A DNA stretch of 64,000 nt, taken from contig JBOEFW010000005.1 of assembly GCA_050633105.1 (NCBI GenBank), positions 1 through 64,000 of the forward strand, read 5' to 3'. The stretch comes from Aureispira sp050633105 (GTDB lineage Bacteria; Bacteroidota; Bacteroidia; Chitinophagales; Saprospiraceae). The notes beneath the pieces are model-generated. The model had not been told where the DNA came from. It ran no database searches and was given only the letters and a program-made list of their open reading frames with translations. Positions 18,201-25,305 of this stretch are shown here, one piece after another (within the stretch, counting starts at the first letter, position 1; every line of letters starts with the position of its first letter). Both the position numbers and the translations under genes were made by a program.

Positions 18201-20317
18201 CTGCTATGAATATTACTTTTGCCCAAGCTATACAGGCGCAAAGTTTGCTTCCTATGACAGGCACAAACAATGCTACCAATACCGCACAAACAGTCGTTAT
18301 TAATGGTACTTGGCGTTTAGCGCCAGGACAGGTTTATCACTTTGCACCAGGTTCTAAAGTGCTTATGGAAGCAGGCGCAGAAATTATTATTTCTAAAGAT
18401 GCTCAGTTGACAATAGAGGGTACTTTGGTCAATGGTTGTTCTTGTCTATGGCATAGAATTTTAGTAGAGTCTGCAGGAGAATTGATAGTTAGCGATCATA
18501 GTACTTTGAAAGATGCTCAGTATGCTATTGAGACAGAGAATGAGGCTGTCTTGACAATTAAGGGAAGTCGTTTTGAGGATAATTTCATTGGTTGGTATAC
18601 TGCCCCTGTGAATAATCCGATGTCTCAGCGAATTAATTTAACTTCTTTTAATGAAAATTACTTTGCATCTAGCAATCTAAAGCCTGCTTTTAGTGGGGCA
18701 CTTGCTACGCCTGCATTAGATAAAAACGGCCGAAATACAACAATTGCTTTGCCTGTATCAACAGGAAGCAGTCGTTTGGTAGGTTTAGCAGGAGTTTACT
18801 TGTGGGATATGAAGGAGGTGAGAATTGAAACCAGTCAACCTTCTGATAACAATCATTTTGAGTATTTAGTGACTGGAATTACTGCTTTTGATAGCAAGTT
18901 GTTTGTGAATGCAGGTGTTTTCTACCACATTGCAGAAAATAACACTTTTTATGCTAGTAATCTAGGCTTACAAGGAGCTGCTATCCATGGTCAAGGAGGA
19001 GGTAGTAATTTGTCTGACTTAGAAGTATTAGGAACAGGCAATACGAGTAATGTAACGACCTTTTTTGATAGTGATATCGGTGTATCTGCGATCAATACTT
19101 CTGTAGATGTAGATTTCTGTATTATGGAGCAGATTAAGAAAGTGGGGATTAAAACCATGGATTGTAATGATGCTATCGTTAACATTAAAGCAAATACACT
19201 AACTGATATTCATTTGGTTGGTATTGAATTTGTTGGGAATCAGGGACAAACAATGGCTGTAGCTGCTTATAATCACATTGTTATGGATTATAGCGCTGTT
19301 AATGCCGCCCAATTTAGAGCAGGTATTAGTGCCAGTAATTGTTATGCTATCAATGTTACAGAAAATTATGTGGAGAGTTTTAGTAGCCAGTTCGGAATCG
19401 TTTGTAATGAAGTGACTCAAAGTGATGTTTCAAGAAATGAAGTGTTCTTAGTAGGAAGTTATAACAATGTTGTTAGAACAGGAATTGCCATTTATGGTGG
19501 AAAATCGAGTGTTAGTTGTAACACTATATATGGTAATCAAGATGTGCGTTTGGCTAGTAATACCAGAGCATTATCAGGGAGAAGTTTGAGTAGTAGTTTG
19601 TGGTTTTGCAATGAACTTTCTAATACTTATACTGGTGCCTATTTTGAAAGTAGTAATATTCTACTTTTAAAAGGGACGGTATTTGAAGAGCACCATACAG
19701 GGCTATTCCTAGCTAGTAATGCTACTATTGGTACACAGTTTGAGCATGGTAATGTGTGGGTGCCAGGAACGATTACTATCGATGCTGAAAATCAGAATGT
19801 AGGAAATTTAGCAGCGTCCTTATTGGAGGTGAATCCAGCTTATACAGTACCCAATACTTGGCCTAGTACCATTATACCCAATAATAATAACTGGGTGGTA
19901 CAAACATCAGGGCGTGACAATACTTTTAATTGTAATACAGCTTCAGATGGAGACCCTATTTGTGATGAACCATTAGTTGCTTTTCCAGCACGTACTGTCA
20001 TAAGCAATAACACCACTACGGCTGCCAATGACGGACATCGCTCTGAATACAAGGATAATCAAGAGGCTTGGGAGCTTATTTTATACCCTAATCCTGCTGT
20101 TGATCACTTGACTTTGGAAAGTAGTCAAGCCTTGAGCAAAGCTTGTCAAGTAGAAGTTTACAATGCTTTGGGACAAGTGATGCCTGTCAGCATACAGCTA
20201 CAAACCACACAACAAATAGTGTTGGAGCTGTCTAAATTGACACCAGGATTTTATACGGTTCGCTTGATCGATCAAGGGGCACAATCTAATCAAACCTTTA
20301 TCGTGAGAAAACCCTAA
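12290..20317 (+). CDS. Giant T9SS-secreted mosaic protein with M43-type metalloprotease domain
   Basis: A 2675-residue surface or secreted protein. In order: signal peptide (1-20); LamG/concanavalin-like domain opening with MRFDGIDDYIYV (about 22-215); a PKD-like segment; an M43 (pappalysin/cytophagalysin) metalloprotease domain (about 350-640) with zinc motif HEVGHWLSLYH at 527-537 and Met-turn NHMDY near 594; a PKD-like domain; a propeller-like region (about 770-1200); cysteine-paired immunoglobulin-like regions; two SprB-type repeats (about 1697-1837); a DUF11-like domain (about 1845-1950); a right-handed beta-helix-like region (about 2000-2560); and a T9SS type A sorting domain (YPNPAVDHL near 2594 to the end). 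The zinc ligands are intact, so it is probably active, perhaps as an adhesive protease used in gliding or prey attack (inferred). Confidence 0.9.
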   Translation: MRFLLSLLILAVCYGQAQSQTVMRFDGIDDYIYVNSYPSLNWEHDFTLEAQVREPDFSRSSVLTIMERYDQEKQEGWRLQLKANSLELVLGTQTFAVPCAVTEQRHLVVAREGAALYFYADGVLIGEHFLSEKVNGICVDCDLYLGNQKDLTAPFKGHLQTLKLWNKALSLEARSVVNSSFPKALVGHWNFAAGAGQFVNNHASPLHYGRLGQTFYKDKQDATWAFWGEATKGDFAPDFTINNNDPKEGEVLDLTNKSLQKGTFYWWINHQKYNPEQLSMVTFASGMNIIQLVQESETGRAVTTKMVTIKGKPKACGSSALMDWRETEGGRKIKPKSKPTSSTITAKTGTPVPNGGPYVIPVVFHIIGTQAELDAFNLASGRVEAQLLELNTQFANNNTNISFCLAKRLPVELVNAGRTWASFGTASTPGRQGVTYTLDDATTNLNISTYDLTDIDLVYNRLPAVLPFDPEEYMSVYVTPTVLLPSGMSALGISNVGSSGEPVDGPGVAHDGFAGGLNNLLGRVLVHEVGHWLSLYHVFGVVGDFVDDTYEQDLATNTPPLGPGIPPVTNCTTPYTTGIPTGPFVPYFRGQNHMDYHIEACQDVFTIGQGNRMQVNLDNDRTFIHTELNLINTGLQAPDPTSCIVGNNFTAAFTLSSKEICEGNAFTAEGFSPSSGVAATFFWDVSWSATNTTPAPAFTVNHSNQTGRVNDITITGSAGVAAGFWTVELTMVANGTTTLVHTNEIHLLDCSVSPQRYRKTTNFNNNDWGLNGISIANGETKDAQNNVIDGYVVVGSDLSATPTTGVLLFVNTLGEILWRKTIATTAGNVRLYDVASPITFQGNANCYAMTGYTESNGNKEVLVLIMDELGVTLYQETFPMSDNGQLYPYALGKQIVQLSSAFGNQLAIVGFAGMGNAQLDQKAGFVLGIDPTQALGSSLQWSQFYESTIDLSNHDHDFVENIVETTTTINGQQKDVLIVSGNSNRYNRSTAGLFLSCLSIATNTVTEEWVVHYEAAGGNIGTYRSLGTVLDNGRLFLMAYGHISHGTFICEVNTENGVLGDVFEIKTFMGNEILIDNGSCVVFGRHYTDLDVNAFKMALPATINDCWGLPSTVITRRYDGTVNFSVPPNIEEGLQNFVRSPNGGYMGMTVIDVNQVSGPSKEMTMIKVDDFLVNGCANLTNFRLGSLPNPFESNPVIEIPTTTVAQSTATVTATTEGAVCIVDGCLDAYHFNKNEQRCEPTLQLLVSDVVPAGANYSYQWSPITDLDDPTIMEPTTSTTIDQGYNLIVTNTNTGCQVVSVSYSVAIPTTINFSTQQIVCNTAPAAPFPLDLIAGVQSGYTYQWSPSTFLDNPYVLQPNCSAVTNQTYQLIATPIIGSGNCSSIITTLEVLVNNQSIQEVNGFCINETYPGYFFDASQTNNWQDRLDLDLLYTHFSTTPLPANGYWVIEPYSGQNPLLFNYYNNLPRFDISNNSIPIGVINSYQVEYLTYIYPDPSSICGDSRWRIKLHPDNNIQTNSNLEICAGDTVTFQGNAINLTAPSTNVYTYWNLSTAFNCISSSNNAVNSNTFTYVFPNPSPCNTYLVSRHGRYDCPNSNVPGGIEQRLFTSNIINIDAVSGNPSILVDNCQGTLVIDYQTSSNPTIKWYEVGNPIPLATTNSFLPPHPGDYYAEVIADQGCDFITDPFTYQGPLSSTWTTTGLACATSTATATVVPVGGQAPYTYLWSAAASGQTTATATGLTAGSYEVTLTDANGCEVYNTVQIVAGDPLQIQLTVTPINCYVANSAAIVSVVSNGTAPYTYLWSNGATTSDLTGTQIPTAGDYCVTLTDANGCVTSACATVNPLVDVDFSKTSSVTQAQAGDEITYTIYMKNNCQYPVSFDLTDVLPAGVVPTQVGSFSYNTTTHNLTQQITLQGGVTQTYDYKVLIVADGSCNRSLTLKNQITAQSLDNPAITLVRNAAVEVTEDRDDCDISAMNITFAQAIQAQSLLPMTGTNNATNTAQTVVINGTWRLAPGQVYHFAPGSKVLMEAGAEIIISKDAQLTIEGTLVNGCSCLWHRILVESAGELIVSDHSTLKDAQYAIETENEAVLTIKGSRFEDNFIGWYTAPVNNPMSQRINLTSFNENYFASSNLKPAFSGALATPALDKNGRNTTIALPVSTGSSRLVGLAGVYLWDMKEVRIETSQPSDNNHFEYLVTGITAFDSKLFVNAGVFYHIAENNTFYASNLGLQGAAIHGQGGGSNLSDLEVLGTGNTSNVTTFFDSDIGVSAINTSVDVDFCIMEQIKKVGIKTMDCNDAIVNIKANTLTDIHLVGIEFVGNQGQTMAVAAYNHIVMDYSAVNAAQFRAGISASNCYAINVTENYVESFSSQFGIVCNEVTQSDVSRNEVFLVGSYNNVVRTGIAIYGGKSSVSCNTIYGNQDVRLASNTRALSGRSLSSSLWFCNELSNTYTGAYFESSNILLLKGTVFEEHHTGLFLASNATIGTQFEHGNVWVPGTITIDAENQNVGNLAASLLEVNPAYTVPNTWPSTIIPNNNNWVVQTSGRDNTFNCNTASDGDPICDEPLVAFPARTVISNNTTTAANDGHRSEYKDNQEAWELILYPNPAVDHLTLESSQALSKACQVEVYNALGQVMPVSIQLQTTQQIVLELSKLTPGFYTVRLIDQGAQSNQTFIVRKP
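17379..17800 (+). repeat. Two tandem SprB-like repeats inside the giant protein
   Basis: Two consecutive units of about 65-70 residues share APYTYLWS, a Thr/Ala-rich strand, and TLTDANGC near the end (first unit roughly 17379-17565, second 17612-17800). Repeats of this type build the gliding adhesin SprB of Flavobacterium johnsoniae. Confidence 0.8.
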
Positions 20318-20352
20318 ATCATACGTTGTAGAATTGATCTAATCAGACTATT

Positions 20353-20385
20353 GCCCAAAAGCTCGAAAGCTTTTGGGCTTTTTTT
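20353..20385 (+). terminator. Rho-independent terminator after the giant gene
   Basis: Perfect 11-bp stem GCCCAAAAGCT (20353-20363) with AGCTTTTGGGC (20368-20378), 4-base loop CGAA, then seven T residues. It begins 35 bases after the stop. Confidence 0.92.
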
Positions 20386-20559
20386 GTTGTTAGAATCATC
20401 TAAAAATAGTAAAGCTATCTTTTTGGGTAGTAAAAAAAACAAAACCTCGATTTTAAAGATAGATAGGTATGAATTTTGGTTGTAAAAAAGTAGAGGCTTC
20501 CAAGCTATTCTGTAGCCCCAACAACCTCTTATTATCTCACCTTACTTAATGATTAACCT

Positions 20560-20994
20560 ATGCGTTTATTCTTACTTTTATGTATAACCTGGACTGTTTT
20601 TAGTAGTTGTGAAAAAGACGAATTTGATCGATTAGGAGATCGATTGGAAGGAACTTGGGCTTTTACAGAAGCACGGCAGCAGATTACCAATAAACCCTTT
20701 AGTACCTTCTATTCTATCTATAGTTATTATGATGGTGATGAAATGACGTTTTATAGAGATGAAACGGTTGCTTATGTAGAGGCTAATGGAGATATTTGGG
20801 ATGGAGAATGGTCTTATTACGCAATCTCTTCAGGCGATGATCGAGAATATGTACTTTCTGTTATTTTAACCAATAGTAGAGGGACGGTACAACACAAAGT
20901 ATGGCACACCAACGGGTTGGGAGAACGAAACCGCTTGTTGTTGCGGAGCGAAGATAAGGATTATAAAAGTCGATATGTTTTGTGGAGACAATAA
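20560..20994 (+). CDS. Small lipocalin-like lipoprotein
   Basis: A 144-residue protein with a lipoprotein signal: MRLFLLLCITWTVFSSC, Cys17 followed by acidic EKDEFD, an arrangement compatible with export to the cell surface in Bacteroidota. The rest begins LEGTWAF and shows alternating short beta strands (EMTFYRDETVAYV, DGEWSYYAI, YVLSVILT, RNRLLLRS). This looks like the compact lipocalin-like barrel common among Bacteroidota lipoproteins; there is no catalytic motif. It may bind a ligand or act as an inhibitor, but nothing in the sequence decides this. Confidence 0.8.
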   Translation: MRLFLLLCITWTVFSSCEKDEFDRLGDRLEGTWAFTEARQQITNKPFSTFYSIYSYYDGDEMTFYRDETVAYVEANGDIWDGEWSYYAISSGDDREYVLSVILTNSRGTVQHKVWHTNGLGERNRLLLRSEDKDYKSRYVLWRQ

Positions 20995-21010
20995 AAATAA
21001 GGACAACACC

Positions 21011-21059
21011 ATCAAAAACAGGAGGCATCCCTTAAGTAGGAGTGCCTCCTGTTTTTGAT
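21011..21059. terminator. Bidirectional terminator between convergent genes
   Basis: A 17-bp perfect stem: 21011-21027 pairs with 21043-21059 (core CAAAAACAGGAGGCA / TGCCTCCTGTTTTTG). It separates the plus-strand lipoprotein from the minus-strand gene ending at 21059 and overlaps the first base of that gene's stop codon. Confidence 0.85.
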
Positions 21060-22627
21060 TAAACATACTTTTTAATCCAGAGGATAATATCTTCATATCC
21101 CAAGACCTTTTGATCTTTATTTTCCAATGCCTCTAGTTTGTTTAAGAGTACTTTTAGATGTTTATCTCTACGTTGAGTGTAAGAGGGCGTTGATGTCATT
21201 TCTTTAAAGAAATCATATAGGATCTGTTCAAAAGGAATTAGAGGCTGTTTTACCTTTTTAGTATTATAGAGTTTTTTGAACATTTCATTAGAAAATTCAT
21301 CGCTCTTTAAACCATAGTTGATTACTAACTGGAAAACCCTAGCAAGTTGTTGAATGTCCTTTCTAAGATCTGTTCCTTTATAAAGCGAAACCAACCGTTT
21401 TAACCATTTATTGGCTTCTACGTACTGTTTATCACAGAGGAGTAGAGTGATGAGAGTATTGTAGTGAAAGTTGTATAATCGAGATGGGTTTACTCGTTTA
21501 TAATGAATAATTCTTCGTTGATTCTCTTCATACGTTTTTTTTGCTTTTCCCTTTAACTCTTTAACATCACCTACTTCTATTTGTCCAGTTGGTGCGAGAA
21601 GAGCTGTAATGGATGGAACCAATTTTTTAGCTTCCTCAAACTTGTTTTCATTGAGCAGAAGGTATTGCTTATAAAATAACAAGTTTTGAGTTTTCTCTGC
21701 TTCCTCATCTTTATTTTGAGTTTTTACTTGTTCCATTAGAAGGATAGCAGCTTGAGCTCCCATAAAATTACGATCGATTACCGCATAATTAATTAAGTTA
21801 GCGAGTTGAGTGAGGTATAATTGGGTGTTTTCTTTTTTTACATCCTTGACTTCTTGCCAGAGGTCTACTACTTTTCGCTGATTTTCATAAGCTAGAGTTG
21901 TGTTTTTGTGCAGGGTATTCCAAATGGCTTGAGTACTGTAAAAGTAATATTGGGAGTAAAAAGAACCCGAATTAGGGAAGTCTCTATTAATAATCGAAAA
22001 ATAATCCTCTTTTAGAGGATTAGGAATGTTGTCTGGATTTCTGGATTCTTGGTATTGAACCAATAGATTAACATTTAGACTTCTGTACTCTGCCTCTTGC
22101 TGAAGAATCTTGGTTGCTCTCTTTAATTGGTTGGATAGACCTTTTACTTTTTCTTTTCTCCCTGCATGCCTTGTTAATAAAATTACATCAATTTTTTTAG
22201 GTAAAATTTCCATCAATAAAGCATATTTATGATGGTCATAAGCAATGTCTTCTGCCTTTTTTAAGCGTTCCAAAGAGCCGTTATAAAAACCTTTGTTCTT
22301 AAGAATGTCTGCCTCTGCTAAACGTTGGTTGAGTAATGTTATAGAGTTCTTTCCTAGATATTTAAAACTCAGTATTTCAAGTATTTTATCGTAAAGTACT
22401 TGTTCTGCTGTTTGTAACTTTCTGAGCTTCCAACTGTTGCCTATACTTTCTAAAAAATTGTCTCTATTATAATCTCCTAAATTGCCTTTTAGGTGCTTTT
22501 CTATCCAGTCATAGAGAACAATATAATTGTGGTCCGTTTTCTTTTTATTTCGCTCTAGAGTGATCGCTTGCTTCTCACTTTTTTCTAACGATTCTAACAA
22601 TTCCAATAATTCTTGTTTTGTCGCCAT
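21059..22627 (-). CDS. Alpha-helical repeat (TPR-like) protein of unknown function
   Basis: A 522-residue, almost wholly helical, lysine- and leucine-rich protein without signal peptide or membrane segments, so it is cytoplasmic. The N-terminal 40 residues are a charged coiled-coil-like helix (MATKQELLELLESLEKSEK). Repeated helical pairs such as EADILKNKGFYNGSLERLKKAEDIA and NKFEEAKKLVPSI look like tetratricopeptide-type solenoid repeats. I recognise no enzyme motif. It is transcribed divergently from the putative conflict cluster, 232 bases away, and could be a regulator or scaffold for it, but the proximity may be accidental. Confidence 0.8.
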   Translation of the reverse strand: MATKQELLELLESLEKSEKQAITLERNKKKTDHNYIVLYDWIEKHLKGNLGDYNRDNFLESIGNSWKLRKLQTAEQVLYDKILEILSFKYLGKNSITLLNQRLAEADILKNKGFYNGSLERLKKAEDIAYDHHKYALLMEILPKKIDVILLTRHAGRKEKVKGLSNQLKRATKILQQEAEYRSLNVNLLVQYQESRNPDNIPNPLKEDYFSIINRDFPNSGSFYSQYYFYSTQAIWNTLHKNTTLAYENQRKVVDLWQEVKDVKKENTQLYLTQLANLINYAVIDRNFMGAQAAILLMEQVKTQNKDEEAEKTQNLLFYKQYLLLNENKFEEAKKLVPSITALLAPTGQIEVGDVKELKGKAKKTYEENQRRIIHYKRVNPSRLYNFHYNTLITLLLCDKQYVEANKWLKRLVSLYKGTDLRKDIQQLARVFQLVINYGLKSDEFSNEMFKKLYNTKKVKQPLIPFEQILYDFFKEMTSTPSYTQRRDKHLKVLLNKLEALENKDQKVLGYEDIILWIKKYV

Positions 22628-22859
22628 TTGAATATTTTTTTTATATCTATTTGTGAAAATATTGGGAAGGTAAGATATAAAAAAACAAGGTGAAATGCTG
22701 CAAAATATTCGTTTTGGAATTCTGCAATTGGTGCTTTTTGGGTTTTTCTGCTTTAAAAGCTTGAGCGATCTTTACAAAACAGCGAACAAGAAGAGTAGAT
22801 GGAAAGGAGAGTAGAATCGTAAATATTGAGTTCTTGTAAGATAATAAATTATTGCAATA

Positions 22860-24725
22860 ATGACTAATGTAAGATTAATAATAAATGATTTAGTGTTAAA
22901 AAAGAATTGTGCTACTAGAGTAGAAGCATTTTATGATCCCTTTGCGGAATTCTATTTATTACCTGTGCTTCAGTTTAAAAATTTGAGGATTCAACCACTC
23001 ATAAATAACGCGACACAATGGTCTAATCATACGGTAGATATAGGGTATAATAATACCCGCCAATTTGGACGAAAGGATTATCATTTTCAAGCAACTAGTA
23101 GCTTTGAATTACATCTTTATTTGATACAACAGCCTAGTCATTTGCATAACAGTTGGCAAAATATACAGCACTTTTTTGAAGAAAAAGAGAAGGCTGCTAT
23201 AGAAAATATAGAGGAGAGTTACCTGTTGAGTTCTATAAAGGTAGAATTGAAGAAGAGTATACAGCCTATTAACCTCTTAGTAGATAATGAACTTTTGAAG
23301 GGGAATTTTCAAATCATAAAAAAAGGACATCAAATGATTTTACCACCCAAACGTTTTCCGACAGCTTTTGCTGCTTGGAGTGTTTTTGAAGCGAGTCGCC
23401 CTTATTTTTTAGAACCAGTAGGGTTTATACAGGAACAACCTCCTGGAATCAACCCCAAAGTTGTTTCTTCTGTTGATGGAAAAATCAAAACATTGGTCTT
23501 GTTTTATCCTAGCATGCAGGAGGCGGGTGAAAAACGTATTTATCAATATTCAAATTTCCTGCTGGAGTTAATAGGATGCATGAAGGGAGCAGGGCGACAG
23601 TTTATTGTGGCCGTAGAGAATCATTATTCCTTGCCACCAGATTTAGAAAACAAACTGAAAAAAATTGCCGAGCAGGTAGGCCACACACTAGAGATTATTG
23701 CTATTGATTATAGCCAACGAACGCTATCTCCTTGGGTACAAGATGCTTTTTTGCCAATACAATTTGAGAAAGAAGGGCGGGTACAAACTTTTTTAGTAGA
23801 ATCAACAATTAATTATCATTATACAGAATCTGCGAATGCTTTAACCTCTGCTTACACTGGAATTAACGAGTTTCGCTATTATGAAAGCTCTTTGCCATTT
23901 GTTGGAGGAAATGTATTGGCAGGGGATGATTTCCTATTGATTGGATTGCACTATAGTAATAAAGAGTCATTGGCAAAAATAGGTGCTTCTTGGCTGGGCA
24001 AAAATTACATTATGTTGAGCTCAAGCCCAACGCCATATATTCAAGAGTGGGGGAAAACGCTACGAACTTCTGATGGTGTTTACAATTATTACGAAGCAAG
24101 TACAAAGGATCAAATACTCTTTCACTTAGACTTGTTTATTACATTGGCAGGTAAGGGCTTACGTAGAAATACCATAGAATATATTGTAGTTGGAGAACCA
24201 GTGATTGGATTTGAAGGCTTAGAAGGTGCGCCTGTTGATGTACAGGTAATGGTTCATCAATTAATCTCAGAAACCGCGCTAGCTATTGAGGAAATTATTG
24301 GTCAAATAAAAGAAGGAATGGAGGGGTTAGGAAAGCGCTACAAAATTGTACGAATACCACTTCCGCTCACGTATTATGACCAAAAAGAGCTACAAGATGA
24401 GCAACACACAAGAACACGCTATTGGTGTTGGGCCAGTTACAGCAACTGCTTAGTGGAGCGCTATAAAGAGGAAAATAATCAAGAAATTCGACGAGTATTT
24501 CTTCCCTCTTATGGACAGAATAGTGATTATGCTCAATACTCGAAAAACCAAGAAAAACAATACGGGAGTTGGAAAGACTTAGAGAAATTTGATGATCAAA
24601 GTAAAACACTTTGGGAGGAAGAACTAGATTATGAAGTAGTGCTTCTTCAACAAGATTTTAATCCATTCATCCGCTATCAAGGTTCTCTCAACTGCTTGAC
24701 TAATTGTATAGAACGAACACTATAA
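22860..24725 (+). CDS. Peptidylarginine-deiminase-like pentein enzyme
   Basis: A 621-residue protein whose C-terminal 410 residues look like the pentein (guanidino-modifying) fold. All four catalytic positions of the peptidylarginine deiminase family have counterparts: WVQDAF (Asp295), FHLDLF (His422 and Asp424), and NCLTN (Cys612), comparable to W-x-QD, GH-x-D and HC-x-TN in animal PADs. A GGN motif (349-351), also expected in penteins, is present. The N-terminal 200 residues are unrelated to anything I recognise and may bind the target. No signal peptide, so it acts in the cytoplasm. Such enzymes convert arginine (in proteins or free guanidino compounds) to citrulline or ureido products. 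First gene of the candidate conflict cluster, 45 bases ahead of the next. Fold confident; substrate unknown. Confidence 0.75.
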   Translation: MTNVRLIINDLVLKKNCATRVEAFYDPFAEFYLLPVLQFKNLRIQPLINNATQWSNHTVDIGYNNTRQFGRKDYHFQATSSFELHLYLIQQPSHLHNSWQNIQHFFEEKEKAAIENIEESYLLSSIKVELKKSIQPINLLVDNELLKGNFQIIKKGHQMILPPKRFPTAFAAWSVFEASRPYFLEPVGFIQEQPPGINPKVVSSVDGKIKTLVLFYPSMQEAGEKRIYQYSNFLLELIGCMKGAGRQFIVAVENHYSLPPDLENKLKKIAEQVGHTLEIIAIDYSQRTLSPWVQDAFLPIQFEKEGRVQTFLVESTINYHYTESANALTSAYTGINEFRYYESSLPFVGGNVLAGDDFLLIGLHYSNKESLAKIGASWLGKNYIMLSSSPTPYIQEWGKTLRTSDGVYNYYEASTKDQILFHLDLFITLAGKGLRRNTIEYIVVGEPVIGFEGLEGAPVDVQVMVHQLISETALAIEEIIGQIKEGMEGLGKRYKIVRIPLPLTYYDQKELQDEQHTRTRYWCWASYSNCLVERYKEENNQEIRRVFLPSYGQNSDYAQYSKNQEKQYGSWKDLEKFDDQSKTLWEEELDYEVVLLQQDFNPFIRYQGSLNCLTNCIERTL

Positions 24726-24770
24726 GACAAACATTAGACTAACATTTTTTTTACACTAAAATTTATTGAA

Positions 24771-25238
24771 ATGACAATTTTTAATGCTATCAAATTCAAC
24801 CCAGCCACTAAAAAGCTCTCTATTAACGGAGAAAACAACACCTGCTTGTATTCTTATGATCTTTCTACTACTGCGGTAAAGTTAGAAGTCAAGCGAGTAG
24901 ATGGACACTTAAAAGTAGCTATTGAGACAGGAACAGTAGGTAGTTTTGGTACCAATCGTATGGAGCAAAGGCTTAAATTTAGCGGAACATCGCATTACAC
25001 GTCTATTCTATTTGATGCACCTGCTGGCAATATTGATGTACAAATGGATAACGATACTGCTGAAATTTGTAAAGGAGGTGACTTTTATGCTCTACTAGTC
25101 GGCTCAGACGATATCAGGAACAATCGTACAGCTACCAATATGGTGTTGTTAGAAGGAGAGATTGTTTCCTTCGAGATTGATACAGCCGCAGATATGGTTA
25201 TTGTTCGATACCACAATTTGATTAATCCTACTGTTTAA
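24771..25238 (+). CDS. Unknown 155-residue protein in the conflict cluster
   Basis: Not recognised. It is small, soluble and beta-rich by eye, with alternating hydrophobic strands (KLEVKRVDGHLKVAIET, YTSILFDAPAGNIDVQM, DMVIVRYHNL) and no signal peptide or Cys pairs. It begins 45 bases after the pentein gene and ends 67 bases before the protease gene, so it is probably co-expressed with both. It could be a substrate, adaptor or inhibitor within the system, for example the protein cleaved by the S8 protease; that is speculation. Confidence 0.75.
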   Translation: MTIFNAIKFNPATKKLSINGENNTCLYSYDLSTTAVKLEVKRVDGHLKVAIETGTVGSFGTNRMEQRLKFSGTSHYTSILFDAPAGNIDVQMDNDTAEICKGGDFYALLVGSDDIRNNRTATNMVLLEGEIVSFEIDTAADMVIVRYHNLINPTV

Positions 25239-25305
25239 TTAGGAGGCTAGAACTGCTACTACTGCTCCCTTTATTTCCCTATTGTAAATTCTTAAGATCA
25301 TAAAA

